Positions 27,467 through 36,322 of a stretch of DNA of 64,000 nt are shown piece by piece (position 1 is the stretch's first letter; each line of letters begins with the position of its first letter). The DNA is from Candidatus Gastranaerophilales bacterium. Lineage in GTDB: Bacteria; Cyanobacteriota; Vampirovibrionia; Gastranaerophilales; Gastranaerophilaceae. The notes beneath the pieces are model-generated. The model worked only from the letters and a program-made list of their open reading frames with translations, made no database searches and was not told the DNA's origin. Where the stretch lies: assembly GCA_944325555.1 (NCBI GenBank), contig CALVAN010000003.1:62001-126000 (forward strand), written 5' to 3'. The translations under genes and the position numbers were made by a program.

Positions 27467-28210
27467 ATGAATTCATCACAGCAAAACAATCCTGACAAAA
27501 ACAATCAAAAAAAAGAATTTTTCCAGTTGACAGGTCATCAGCTTTCGGTCAACATACATCGTTATGAAAAAGTTTTGAACAAACCGCAGGTTACTATATT
27601 TAACAAAAAACAGCTTGATGAGATAGAAGAAGAAAAGAAAGAGAAGCTTTTATTAAAACGTCTGAATGCAACAGATACTGCAATGATTGAGGAATGTGCT
27701 TACAAGGTTATTGATGATCCGGAACTTAAACTGGAAAAGCGTCTTGAGGATTGTGAAAAAGCTCTTGCGGAAGTTAAAGAAAAGCTTACCGTTGCACAAA
27801 CCATTCAGGATACAAAAGCGCAAAAAGAACTTACTTATAAAAAAACTGTACTGGAAAAAAATCTTTCATCGCTTCAAAAACAATACAGCGAACAAAACTT
27901 TGAAACGGGGGTTGTCAGCGTATTTACAAAAATGCTGTTACTTCCGCAAAAAATAAAAACAAGTTTTACAAAAACAATAAAGCGGATTTTAATTCACTCT
28001 GAATTTTTAAAACGATTTAAGCCGCTTGCCCGTGCTCTTGCTGTCAGGGAAACTATATGGAAATTGAATAAAATAAACAAGTCTGTTGATGAGTTGGTTA
28101 AAATGAAAGTACCCTTCGGCGAGCAGGAAGAAAAATACGAAACCCTTGTAAATCATTTGCACAGGGCCGGAGCTTTGCATTCTCAAATATTGAAAGAATT
28201 AAAAAACTGA
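27467..28210 (+). CDS. Hypothetical coiled-coil protein
   Basis: A 247-residue cytoplasmic-looking protein, very rich in Lys and Glu, with a long coiled coil at about residues 70-150 and no membrane segment. It converges with trmFO and overlaps its end by 12 bases. No known domain recognised. Confidence 0.7.
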   Translation: MNSSQQNNPDKNNQKKEFFQLTGHQLSVNIHRYEKVLNKPQVTIFNKKQLDEIEEEKKEKLLLKRLNATDTAMIEECAYKVIDDPELKLEKRLEDCEKALAEVKEKLTVAQTIQDTKAQKELTYKKTVLEKNLSSLQKQYSEQNFETGVVSVFTKMLLLPQKIKTSFTKTIKRILIHSEFLKRFKPLARALAVRETIWKLNKINKSVDELVKMKVPFGEQEEKYETLVNHLHRAGALHSQILKELKN

Positions 28211-29515
28211 TTTTATATATTCTAATGAACGTTTTGATAACATTTCGTTTTTAAGTTTTTTATTCTTCTTTATTTTTCTGTCCACATCGAGGTCGGCAAC
28301 AATTCCCCAGTTAGAATTTATCGGCTGGAAGTGTTTTTGCTCGCAGGTGGTAATATATTTCATCAACGCCCCCAGCATTGTTATGTCAGGCAGTGTGATT
28401 AAATCCTCACCCTTTAAATATTTTGCCATATTTATTCCTGCAAGCATTCCCGTTGCGATTGATTCAGTATAACCTTCTGTGCCGGTGATTTGTCCCGCAA
28501 AGAAAATATCTTTTCGCTTTTTACACTGCAGAGTCGCCTCAAGCAGCATGGGGCTGTTTATAAAAGTGTTGCGATGCATTACACCATATCTTAGTATATT
28601 GGCATTTTCCAACCCCGGAATAGAATGCAAAAGTTCCTTCTGGCTTCCCCATTTGAGATTTGTTTGGAAGCCCACAAGATTGTACATCGTAGCGGAAACA
28701 TTATCCTGTCTTAATTGCACTACTGCATAGTTTTCTATACCGGTTCTTTTATCAACAAGTCCGACAGGCTTCATCGGTCCGTATCTTAGTGTATCCACGC
28801 CTCGTGAAGCCAGAACTTCTATAGGAAGACAGGATTCAAAAAATTTGGCATCTTTTTCAAATTCCTTAAGCTCAATCTTTGGTGCATTAATCAGAATCTC
28901 ATAAAATTTTTCATACTCCTGCTTGTTCATCGGGCAGTTTATGTAAGAGGCTTCGCCCTTATCATAGCGGCTTGCATAAAAAGCTTTGTCAAAATCAATG
29001 GAATCTTTTTCTACAATAGGCGCAATTGCATCAAAGAAATGCAAATGCTCGGAACCGCCAAAGTTTTTTATATCTTCAGCAAGAGTATCTGATGTAAGAG
29101 GACCGGAAGCAATAATTACGGGAGTATCCTTAGGTATTTGCGTAACTTCTTCTCTTATAATATTAATTTTCCCGCTTTCTTTAAGCAGGTTTTCGACTTT
29201 TTGGGAAAACAAGGTTCTGTCTATTGCAAGAGCATTGCCTGCCGGTACGCTTGATTCTTTAGCAACATTTATAAGATAAGAACCCAGTGCTTCCATTTCG
29301 TGTTTTAAAAGTCCGCTGGCATTGGTTGCGTCTAATGACCCCAGGCTGTTACTGCAAACAAATTCGGCAGGTTTGTCAGTTGTGTGTGCGCCGGTGGTTT
29401 TTATAGGGCGCATTTCATAAAGGTCAACCTCAACCCCCTGCTTTGCCAGTTGTAATGCCGCTTCACTTCCGGCCAGTCCTGCACCTATAACTTTTACTCT
29501 GACATTGTTTTCCAT
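28199..29515 (-). CDS. trmFO: Folate- and FAD-dependent tRNA m5U54 methyltransferase
   Basis: Methylates U54 of tRNA using methylenetetrahydrofolate. A 438-residue protein with the FAD motif G-A-G-L-A-G-S-E at residues 11-18, the family hallmark C-S-N-S-L-G-S near 54-60, and a late G-T-E-G-Y-T-E-S motif. TrmFO replaces SAM-dependent TrmA in Firmicutes and cyanobacteria. Its start overlaps the stop of the HD-GYP gene by one base, so the two are co-transcribed. Confidence 0.96.
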   Translation of the reverse strand: MENNVRVKVIGAGLAGSEAALQLAKQGVEVDLYEMRPIKTTGAHTTDKPAEFVCSNSLGSLDATNASGLLKHEMEALGSYLINVAKESSVPAGNALAIDRTLFSQKVENLLKESGKINIIREEVTQIPKDTPVIIASGPLTSDTLAEDIKNFGGSEHLHFFDAIAPIVEKDSIDFDKAFYASRYDKGEASYINCPMNKQEYEKFYEILINAPKIELKEFEKDAKFFESCLPIEVLASRGVDTLRYGPMKPVGLVDKRTGIENYAVVQLRQDNVSATMYNLVGFQTNLKWGSQKELLHSIPGLENANILRYGVMHRNTFINSPMLLEATLQCKKRKDIFFAGQITGTEGYTESIATGMLAGINMAKYLKGEDLITLPDITMLGALMKYITTCEQKHFQPINSNWGIVADLDVDRKIKKNKKLKNEMLSKRSLEYIKSVF

Positions 29516-30519
29516 TACTGAGCCATTTCTTCATAAGACTCAAGGTCATTGTAATTGTACATATTAACGAACTGGTACAAAAGCTGCGGGGTGAATTTTT
29601 TAGAGCCTACTTCCAGCATTATTCTTAATGCATCTTTTGTATTTTTGATTCTTGTCGGGGTTCTGTTTGACGTCAAATCGTCAAAAAAGCTGCACATACC
29701 AATAATTCTTGCCATTTCACTTATTTGTTCACCTGACAATTTAAACGGATATCCGGAGCCGTCGTTATTTTCGTGGTGTTCAAGTGCGACAAGACAAATA
29801 TCCTCAGGCATGGACATTTCGTATTTAAGAATTTTATAACCTATTTGGGTATGTGTTTGGAAAACCTTTGTATCTTGCTGGGAGAGTACGGTTTTTTCAA
29901 GAATCTCTTTAGGCAGTTTTGTCATACCTATATCGTGCAATAAAGCGGCTTTGGTAATTTTTTCCAGATAATCTTCATCAAGGTTAAGTTTGTATCCCAG
30001 TGCCGTTGCAAGTATTGCGGTATTAAGAGAGTGGCAGTCATAGTAGTTTCCGAGCAGTTTTAGCTGAGAGCAGTATTTTACTTCAGGCAAAACTGCATGA
30101 ACATCATCTATAATTTTGTCTTTAATTTCTCCTATCATTTGTATTGCATCTTGTTTTGCATTTTCTTGCATAGCAAACATTGTTGTTGCAAAATAAGATT
30201 TCATATCAACTTGAGCCTGAGCTTTGATTTTAGATTTACGGTTAACGGTTTTATCAAAGATAATTTCTTTTGGTTTTGCTTTTTCAAAATCAGCTGTGTC
30301 CGAAATATCTTGAGGTTCTTCAAAGTCTTGTGTTTTTTTATTTTTTATCTTTTGTTGTTTAGGAGTATCTTTATATAAATTTTCGTACTGGCTGATTTGC
30401 AAAAGTTTTCCGGAAGTCAGAATTTCGCCTGCATTAACAAGTTTTTCCCCGTTATCATTATATAAATCAAAGGGGAGCATTTTAAATTTTACTAACTCTT
30501 CTACATCAATCTTTTCCAT
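29515..30519 (-). CDS. HD-GYP domain protein
   Basis: A 334-residue protein. The C-terminal half (about residues 150-310) is an HD-GYP phosphodiesterase domain, with A-L-L-H-D-I-G-M and H-H-E-N-N-D-G-S-G-Y-P. Proteins of this class usually hydrolyse cyclic di-GMP. The N-terminal 60 residues resemble the small beta domain that often precedes HD-GYP, followed by a Lys-rich linker. No receiver domain or membrane helix. Sole c-di-GMP-type protein in the window. Confidence 0.88.
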   Translation of the reverse strand: MEKIDVEELVKFKMLPFDLYNDNGEKLVNAGEILTSGKLLQISQYENLYKDTPKQQKIKNKKTQDFEEPQDISDTADFEKAKPKEIIFDKTVNRKSKIKAQAQVDMKSYFATTMFAMQENAKQDAIQMIGEIKDKIIDDVHAVLPEVKYCSQLKLLGNYYDCHSLNTAILATALGYKLNLDEDYLEKITKAALLHDIGMTKLPKEILEKTVLSQQDTKVFQTHTQIGYKILKYEMSMPEDICLVALEHHENNDGSGYPFKLSGEQISEMARIIGMCSFFDDLTSNRTPTRIKNTKDALRIMLEVGSKKFTPQLLYQFVNMYNYNDLESYEEMAQ

Positions 30520-30553
30520 ATAATTATAATTATATGCAACTTAAAACCATTTG

Positions 30554-30594
30554 CCAACAATTTGTTTATATGAAATTCAAATTGTTGGTATAAT
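30554..30594. promoter_or_regulatory. Inverted repeat abutting a -10 box in a divergent promoter region
   Basis: CCAACAATTTG (30554-30564) and CAAATTGTTGG (30578-30588) are perfect 11-bp arms, and TATAAT follows at 30589-30594. The site lies between the divergent HD-GYP and metallo-hydrolase genes, about 40 bp before the latter. It may be an operator; no regulator is linked. Confidence 0.55.
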
Positions 30595-30630
30595 ATAGAA
30601 GGTTCAAACAACAAAAAGGGGACATTATCT

Positions 30631-31308
30631 ATGACATTGCTGCAATATATCGGGCATAGTGCGTTTTATATAAAAAATGACGACGGCGGAGTTTTAATTG
30701 ATCCTTTTATCTCGGGCAATCCAAAGGCTGTTTTTGACATAAATAACAACAAAATAACGGATATTTTTGTAACACATGCACATTCCGACCATCTTGGCGA
30801 TGCAATACCTTTGTCAAAGGCATTAAAAGCGCCTATTAGCGCAATTTTTGAGCTGGCAAATTATTGTGCGTCAAAAGGTGCTTATTCAAAAGGTATTAAT
30901 ATGGGCGGAAAAATCAAATATCCGTGGGGCAGCGCAAAATTTTTACCTGCTTTCCACAGCAGCGCAACACCCGAAGGAACTTATGCAGGAATGCCCGCTT
31001 CAATCCTGTTTGAAATAGGCGGAATAAAAATTTACCATGCAGGTGATACCTGCCTGAACTCTGAAATGAAAACAATTGGTGAGGTTTACAAACCTGATAT
31101 TGCTCTTTTGCCTATAGGTTCAACCTTTACCATGGATATAGATGATGCTGTTATTGCTGCACAATGGCTCGGGGTGAAACAGGTTATACCTATGCATTAC
31201 AATACATTTGAACTTATTAATACAGATGCTTCAATCTTTAAAAATAAAACGGAAAAGCTGGGTATAAAATGCATGCTCTTGAGCCCCGGAGAAGGAATAA
31301 ATATATAG
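30631..31308 (+). CDS. Metal-dependent hydrolase, beta-lactamase fold (UPF0173-like)
   Basis: A 225-residue cytoplasmic metallo-beta-lactamase-fold protein with the metal motif H-A-H-S-D-H-L-G-D near residues 50-58, further histidines in A-F-H-S-S-A, H-A-G-D-T and P-M-H-Y-N-T. The lack of extra domains and the P-M-H-Y ending place it in the small YtkL-like hydrolase group. Substrate unknown. AAGGGGA precedes the ATG, and it is followed after 2 bases by the DUF3326 gene, forming an operon. Confidence 0.9.
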   Translation: MTLLQYIGHSAFYIKNDDGGVLIDPFISGNPKAVFDINNNKITDIFVTHAHSDHLGDAIPLSKALKAPISAIFELANYCASKGAYSKGINMGGKIKYPWGSAKFLPAFHSSATPEGTYAGMPASILFEIGGIKIYHAGDTCLNSEMKTIGEVYKPDIALLPIGSTFTMDIDDAVIAAQWLGVKQVIPMHYNTFELINTDASIFKNKTEKLGIKCMLLSPGEGINI

Positions 31309-31310
31309 CT

Positions 31311-32297
31311 ATGGACAAAAAAGTTGCTTTAATGACAGTTCCGACAGGTATCGGTGCTTCCATCGGCGGCTATGCCGGAGATGCAAGTCTTTATGCACAA
31401 AAAATAGCTGCTCATATACCTTTAATAGTCAATCCAAATATCGTTAATGCTGCGGTGTTTTCAGGTATTACGGGAAATATGTATTATGTTGAAGGGCTCG
31501 CAATAGAAGAATTTGTCAAAGGACATATAGGTCTAAAACCTTCTTCAAACAATAAGATAGGCGTAATATTTGACAAAGCTATAAGCCAAAAGGTCTTAAA
31601 CATTCACCTTAATACAATAAATGCCGTGAAAACCGTATATGGTATTGATGTAATCGGCTATGAAATAAGCGATGAACCTGCCGGAGTTGAGTTTTTTACA
31701 ACCCCTGACGGCGCTTCCTCGGGTAAAGTTAACAACCCGGAAACTCTTTTAGAAGCAGGTAAAAAACTTTTGAAAAAAGGTGCTGAAGTTATAGCTGTGG
31801 TATGTGCGTTTGAAGAACCTCCGGAAGATGACTATGAAAACGGTGACGGTGTGGATATTGTAGGCGGTGTGGAAGCAATAATTTCACACTATTTAACAAA
31901 AAAGCTTTTATGCCCGTGTGTGCACGCTCCCGCTTTTGAAGATGTAACAATAACTGATAAGATTGTTAACCCAAAGGTCAGCGCTGAATACATAACTCCA
32001 ACATTTTTGCCCTGTCTTTTATTCGGTTTAAAAAATGCCCCTTTGCTAATCGATTTAAAAAATGCAGCAGAGGAAGAAAAACAAAATTGCATAACGGTGA
32101 ATAATTTGCATTCCGTATCTGTCCCGTACAACGCTCTTGGCTCAAGTACGGTTCTTGAAGCTTTGGCAAAAAATATACCTGTTTATGCAATAAAAGAAAA
32201 CAGTTCAGTTTTAAATGTTGACAAAAACAAACTCGCTCTAAATTCCGTAACGGAGCTTGCAACTTACGAGGATTATTTAAAAATATTGGAAAATTAA
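31311..32297 (+). CDS. DUF3326 family protein
   Basis: A 328-residue soluble protein matching DUF3326, a family of unknown function found mainly in cyanobacteria and plants. It contains V-P-T-G-I-G-A-S-I-G-G-Y-A-G-D near the N-terminus, and a conserved C-A-F-E-E-P-P-E-D and V-D-I-V-G-G-V-E. The ATG at 31311 is preferred over an upstream start inside the hydrolase gene. It is followed 1 base later by a pilin-like gene. Useful as a lineage marker. Confidence 0.85.
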   Translation: MDKKVALMTVPTGIGASIGGYAGDASLYAQKIAAHIPLIVNPNIVNAAVFSGITGNMYYVEGLAIEEFVKGHIGLKPSSNNKIGVIFDKAISQKVLNIHLNTINAVKTVYGIDVIGYEISDEPAGVEFFTTPDGASSGKVNNPETLLEAGKKLLKKGAEVIAVVCAFEEPPEDDYENGDGVDIVGGVEAIISHYLTKKLLCPCVHAPAFEDVTITDKIVNPKVSAEYITPTFLPCLLFGLKNAPLLIDLKNAAEEEKQNCITVNNLHSVSVPYNALGSSTVLEALAKNIPVYAIKENSSVLNVDKNKLALNSVTELATYEDYLKILEN

Positions 32298-32298
32298 T

Positions 32299-33198
32299 AT
32301 GACTAAAAAAGCATACAATCTTGCGGAAATGGTACTTGTTATTGCAATAATCGGATTTATTGTAATGCTGTTGTACAAAACAATTGATCCGTCTTACAAA
32401 GCAGTACCTTTGGCTTATTCCAGAGTGTTTACCTCGCTTGAAGATGCTGTTTATAACTCTTATCAAAAAATAAGAGAAAAAAATAAAATTTTCCCGGGAG
32501 CAGACGCTAATCCCGATCCTTACAAATCAGCTCAGCAGTTATGCAGGCTTATCGCTACTGATCCTTTACAAGCAGATGATTCTGGCTATATAAACACGGT
32601 TGTTTACAACTGCGGTGAAAATTTTAAAACGGTACCCGAATATATGACAAGCAACATGTTTAATGATAACAATATGGCTTTTGTTGCTTCAAATTCCATG
32701 AAATTTTATATTTCGCCTCTGCAGCAGGTGAAAATTATAAATGCAGTAAGTCCTAAGCAGAAGATAGCTTTGAGATATTTTATTGTATGGGTAGATTTAA
32801 ACGGGAAAAAACGTCCCAACAGTGCTTTTAAAAATAAAAAAGGTATTATTGATATAGTCCCGTTTATTGTCACAACTACAGGGGCTGTCTTACCTGCAGG
32901 TTATCCCACTACGGATGTAAGATATTTTTCAGCATACGTACAATATCCGCTGGATAACAAGCCTATGTCTTCTCAATCCCGCTCTTATTATGATGCGCAA
33001 ACAGCCGCTTTTAACGGAAAGGAATATCCGTTCTTTGATGAATTTTCTATCCGTGATTCTATTTTGAGGCAGCATCAGGGCACGGCTTTAGAGATAAAAT
33101 CTTTCAATCCTCAAAGTTTTGGTTACGACAAACCCTGTAAATTAAAGAAAGAAACGGATGATCCTTTGTGCAAGGTTGAAATAAACGACAGATTTTAA
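32299..33198 (+). CDS. Type IV pilin-like (pseudopilin) protein
   Basis: A 299-residue protein with a class III signal: M-T-K-K-A then Y-N-L-A-E-M-V-L-V-I-A-I-I-G, with the Glu at +5 after the probable cleavage site, then a hydrophobic helix. The leader ends in Ala rather than Gly. The rest is a globular domain with Cys residues suggesting disulphides. It may be assembled by, or secreted with, a type II/IV system located elsewhere. Its stop abuts that of the convergent TPR gene. Confidence 0.82.
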   Translation: MTKKAYNLAEMVLVIAIIGFIVMLLYKTIDPSYKAVPLAYSRVFTSLEDAVYNSYQKIREKNKIFPGADANPDPYKSAQQLCRLIATDPLQADDSGYINTVVYNCGENFKTVPEYMTSNMFNDNNMAFVASNSMKFYISPLQQVKIINAVSPKQKIALRYFIVWVDLNGKKRPNSAFKNKKGIIDIVPFIVTTTGAVLPAGYPTTDVRYFSAYVQYPLDNKPMSSQSRSYYDAQTAAFNGKEYPFFDEFSIRDSILRQHQGTALEIKSFNPQSFGYDKPCKLKKETDDPLCKVEINDRF

Positions 33199-34824
33199 TT
33201 ACAGCAATTTTATATTATTCATCGCCTCTTTATGGTTTGGATTTGCTTCAAGCACTTTTTGATATTGTATTTTTGCCTCTTCTTTTCTTCCGGCTACTTC
33301 ATAAGCCAGAGCAAGGTTGTATCTGATATCAATATTTTCTTTATCCAATGCGACCGCTGTTTCCAACGATTTTATTGCATTTTCGTGATCCCCGTCTTTT
33401 GATTGTAAAGTTCCTAACAATGCATGGGCACGGGCGTTTTTAGGGTCAATAAAGATTGCCTCTTTATAATATCTTTTTGCCTCTATGAAATTTTGTATTC
33501 CCATATAGATATCACCGAGAGCCTCGTAATAAAGGCTGACCTCAGGAGCAAGCTCTATAGCTCTTTTACACTGTTTTACGGCTTCTGAATAGTTTTTTAT
33601 AGAGTTATTGGCAAGTGCCAGTTTATAGAATATTTCCGGATTTTCGTTATTATACTGCATTGCCTCATTGAATTTTTCAAAAGCCTGTTTTGTTTTGCCC
33701 TGATTGAGCAAATAAACTGCTTCTTCAGTCAAAATAGAAGAAAGGTTGCTGTGTATAACTTTTATGTCAGAAGGTATTGCCACCTCGATAGCATCGTGGC
33801 AGACTTTTTTTGCCATATCAAAATTTTTGTTCATACAATACGCCATTGCCAGCGTTTGGCTCAGCAGCAAATTTGTTGGATCCTGTTTTATTGTTTCAGT
33901 AATCAATCCAATACTGTCGTCTATTTTCCCCGTATATATATAAATTTTGGCTATGTAATTTTTCAGCGTATAAACATCCGCATTTGGCAGCTCAATTGCT
34001 TTTTGCGCATATCCCAGTGCTTCTTCATACATATGCAGGTGGAACAACAAGTCTATAATTTCTTCGTAATACTTATAATTGTCAGGTTCCAGATTAATAA
34101 GCAATCTGGAATAATAAAGAACATTATCCGTATCTTTAAGTTTTAAATAGATTCTGCGCATATCTTTTAAAACTTCGATATTTGCGGAATTTTTTTCCAG
34201 TACCTTTTTATAAACACTTATTGCCTTTTCGTACTGCCCCATTGATGAATACAAGCTGCCGAGAATTTCATAATATTCCAGTTTCTCATTTTCGTTATCG
34301 ACAAGGCTGACCAGTTGTCTATACAATTTCAATGCGGAATCTTTTTGTTTATTGTTGTAATAAATTAAAGCAAGTGCTTTCATTGCGTGCAAATCGTATT
34401 TGTCCTTGCTCAAGATATAGCTGTAATAATAAACAGCCTTTTTGTTCTGGTGTGTGTCACGATACAAATCCGCAATTTGAGAGTACAAACTTATATCATC
34501 AGGGAATGCTTTTATTAAAACCAGCAAATTGGATATTGCATCATATTCTTTTTGAATCGATATATAAATTTTAACAAGCAGTCTGCGCAAATCATGGTGA
34601 TACGGATTCTGGTTTAAATATTTTTTTGCCAGTTTTTGCGCAGTATTATAATCAGCATTGTTAATCAATGCTTCAACCTGTTGATATACTTCTTCCGGCG
34701 AAATTTGCAAATGCTCTCCATTTGTGTTTTGAGTTGAAACTCCTTCCTTGAGTTTCATAAAAACATATAAAATCCCCAGAATAAGAAATATTAATAATAT
34801 TATTAATACCGAATTATTAGACAT
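33199..34824 (-). CDS. Membrane-anchored TPR repeat protein
   Basis: A 541-residue protein with one N-terminal membrane helix (about residues 6-24), then at least ten tetratricopeptide repeats across about residues 40-540. Examples are Y-Y-Y-S-Y-I-L-S and A-L-A-Y-E-V-A-G-R-K-E-E-A. TPR proteins are scaffolds for complexes. A short N-terminal anchor is typical of those at cell-envelope machines. It lies 15 bp upstream-to-downstream of the HIT gene in the same direction, so may share its transcript. Confidence 0.88.
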   Translation of the reverse strand: MSNNSVLIILLIFLILGILYVFMKLKEGVSTQNTNGEHLQISPEEVYQQVEALINNADYNTAQKLAKKYLNQNPYHHDLRRLLVKIYISIQKEYDAISNLLVLIKAFPDDISLYSQIADLYRDTHQNKKAVYYYSYILSKDKYDLHAMKALALIYYNNKQKDSALKLYRQLVSLVDNENEKLEYYEILGSLYSSMGQYEKAISVYKKVLEKNSANIEVLKDMRRIYLKLKDTDNVLYYSRLLINLEPDNYKYYEEIIDLLFHLHMYEEALGYAQKAIELPNADVYTLKNYIAKIYIYTGKIDDSIGLITETIKQDPTNLLLSQTLAMAYCMNKNFDMAKKVCHDAIEVAIPSDIKVIHSNLSSILTEEAVYLLNQGKTKQAFEKFNEAMQYNNENPEIFYKLALANNSIKNYSEAVKQCKRAIELAPEVSLYYEALGDIYMGIQNFIEAKRYYKEAIFIDPKNARAHALLGTLQSKDGDHENAIKSLETAVALDKENIDIRYNLALAYEVAGRKEEAKIQYQKVLEANPNHKEAMNNIKLL

Positions 34825-34839
34825 TGTAATACCGATTTA

Positions 34840-35172
34840 CTACCCCGGAGGCCATTTTAACGGTCTGCCGGATAAAATATGTATGTGCAGGTGGAAAACT
34901 GTTTGACCTGCTGATTCTCCCGTATTTATAACAGTTCTGTACTCTGTTATTCCCAATTTGGTTACAACATTTTTTACAGCAGTCAATAGCGCTGACATCA
35001 ATTTTTCGTCATCAAGTTCGTTTAATGAAGCATAGTGCTTTTTTGGTATTACAAGCACATGAGTCGGAGCTTGCGGGCTAAGGTCGTTAAATGCCACAGT
35101 ATATTCGTCCTCATATACGAGATTTGAGGGTATTTCCTTATTGGCTATTTTACAAAAAATACAATTTTCCAT
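34840..35172 (-). CDS. HIT-family nucleotide-binding protein (HinT-like)
   Basis: A 110-residue purine-nucleotide phosphoramidase-type protein with C-I-F-C-K-I-A at residues 4-10 and the histidine triad H94-L-H96-I-H98 followed by L-S-G-R. Length and motifs are typical of the HinT branch of the family. It lies 57 bp from tRNA-Arg, same strand. Confidence 0.94.
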   Translation of the reverse strand: MENCIFCKIANKEIPSNLVYEDEYTVAFNDLSPQAPTHVLVIPKKHYASLNELDDEKLMSALLTAVKNVVTKLGITEYRTVINTGESAGQTVFHLHIHILSGRPLKWPPG

Positions 35173-35229
35173 ATCTGTCCTGTGTTCCTCTTTGTATTTA
35201 TTATAATGTATTATAGCAGAATTTAAAAG

Positions 35230-35303
35230 TATGCCCGGGGAGATTCGAACCCCCGACCTTCAGCTTCGGAGGCTGACGCTCTATCCGACTGAGCTACGGG
35301 CAC
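35230..35303 (-). tRNA. tRNA-Arg (anticodon CCG)
   Basis: Acceptor GTGCCCG/CGGGCAT with a G-U first pair, D-arm with GCTCAG, anticodon loop CTCCGAA, T-loop TTCGAAT, discriminator A and no encoded CCA. Its 5' flank carries three tandem copies of its own first bases. Confidence 0.93.
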
Positions 35304-35610
35304 AGATTAAGAAAAATATCACATAATTTATTGTAGCTCAGTCGGATAAAAATCTAAAGTCTTTGTTGTACTTTAACTCCGTTAAAGATACAACGGTGAG
35401 CTACGGACACAGATTAAGGAAAATATTACACAATTTATTGTAGCTCAGTCGGATAAAAATCTAAAGTCTTTGTTGTACTTTAACTTCGTTAAAGGTACAA
35501 CGGTGAGCTACGGGCACAGATTAAGAAAAATATCACATAATTTATTGTAGCTCAGTCGGATAAAAATCTAAAGTCTTTGTTGTACTTTAACTTCGTTAAA
35601 GGTACAACGT
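35291..35610. repeat. Three tandem 107-bp units containing the tRNA-Arg 5' end
   Basis: GTAGCTCA occurs at 35333, 35440 and 35547, an exact 107-bp period. Each unit starts with GAGCTACGGxCAC, identical in position to the first bases of tRNA-Arg, which is the first copy. Each has a hairpin (GTTGTACTTTAAC with GTTAAAGxTACAAC) and an inverted copy of the D-arm, so GTAGCTCA...TGAGCTAC closes an outer stem. Only a few substitutions separate the copies. Confidence 0.9.
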
Positions 35611-35917
35611 CAAAAACTTAATTGTCATCCTGAGGAGCGAGTGAAACGAGCGAGCTCAGGATCTTACCAACAGTGAAAGAGAACAATAACACCGGTAAGA
35701 TTCTGAACACATACGATTGAAAAAGAATTCAAAAGTTTGATGCTTCAGAATGACAGCTCGCTTTTTTACCTTCGAGGAAGATTGTTGTCGGCAGGCTAAA
35801 GTTTGATCTACTGCTGTCAATCCTCTCCCGCCGGAGAGGGGAAATAAGATTTTGTTTTGGGTTTTTCGCTCAATACTGCGTAAGTAGTAAAGCGGCTTTG
35901 CCGCAGGAACTTGGTTA

Positions 35918-35997
35918 CAGACTCTTAGTATTTACGCACAAAATTTTCGTTAAGCGAAGCGGTTAGAAAATTTTGAAGATAAATACCATAGAGTCTG
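35918..35997. other. Three-tier hairpin, 24 paired bases per arm
   Basis: CAGACTCT (35918-35925) pairs with AGAGTCTG (35990-35997), GTATTTA (35928-35934) with TAAATAC (35980-35986), and AAAATTTTC (35940-35948) with GAAAATTTT (35966-35974). The nested arms suggest a folded RNA or cruciform. No coding frame explains it. Confidence 0.7.
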
Positions 35998-36026
35998 TTT
36001 TGATTAGCGTTTTTTTCTTTCTTTTG

Positions 36027-36070
36027 GTTCATTTTCTTTCTTTTGATCGCAAAAAAGAAAGAAAATGAAC
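36027..36070. other. Perfect 18-bp hairpin
   Basis: GTTCATTTTCTTTCTTTT (36027-36044) and AAAAGAAAGAAAATGAAC (36053-36070) form a perfect stem with an 8-base loop in the repeat region after tRNA-Arg. Could stop transcription from either side or be an RNA element. Confidence 0.7.
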
Positions 36071-36322
36071 ATAAGAAAAAATAAAAAATAAAAACTAACC
36101 GACAACACCGGTAAGATTCTGAACTCATACGATTGAAAAAAAAACTCAAAAGTTTGATGCTTCAGAATGACAGCTCGCTTTTTTACCTTCGAGGAAGATT
36201 GCTGTCGGCAGACTAAAGTCTATTCTGCAACTTTGTACAAAATATATCCTGCAAGCCACTTGACTGATAGTTACTCTAACGTACTAAAATTAATACAAAC
36301 ATAAAAATAAAAGGAAAAATAA

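Larger units (their letters stand above)
35688..36219. repeat. 115-bp direct repeat pair
   Basis: The segments 35688-35802 and 36104-36219 are nearly identical, starting AACACCGGTAAGATTCTGAA and ending CTAAAGT. Between them lie two strong hairpins. A short related stretch (GTAAGATTCTGAACAC) appears at 49627-49642. Confidence 0.8.

Noticed and set aside
35291-35610. CRISPR array
   Set aside because: The whole 107-bp unit repeats, with no unique spacers and no cas genes nearby.
35925-36149. A 74-codon minus-strand frame
   Set aside because: It covers the three-tier and 18-bp hairpins; low-complexity Phe/Lys peptide without a ribosome site.
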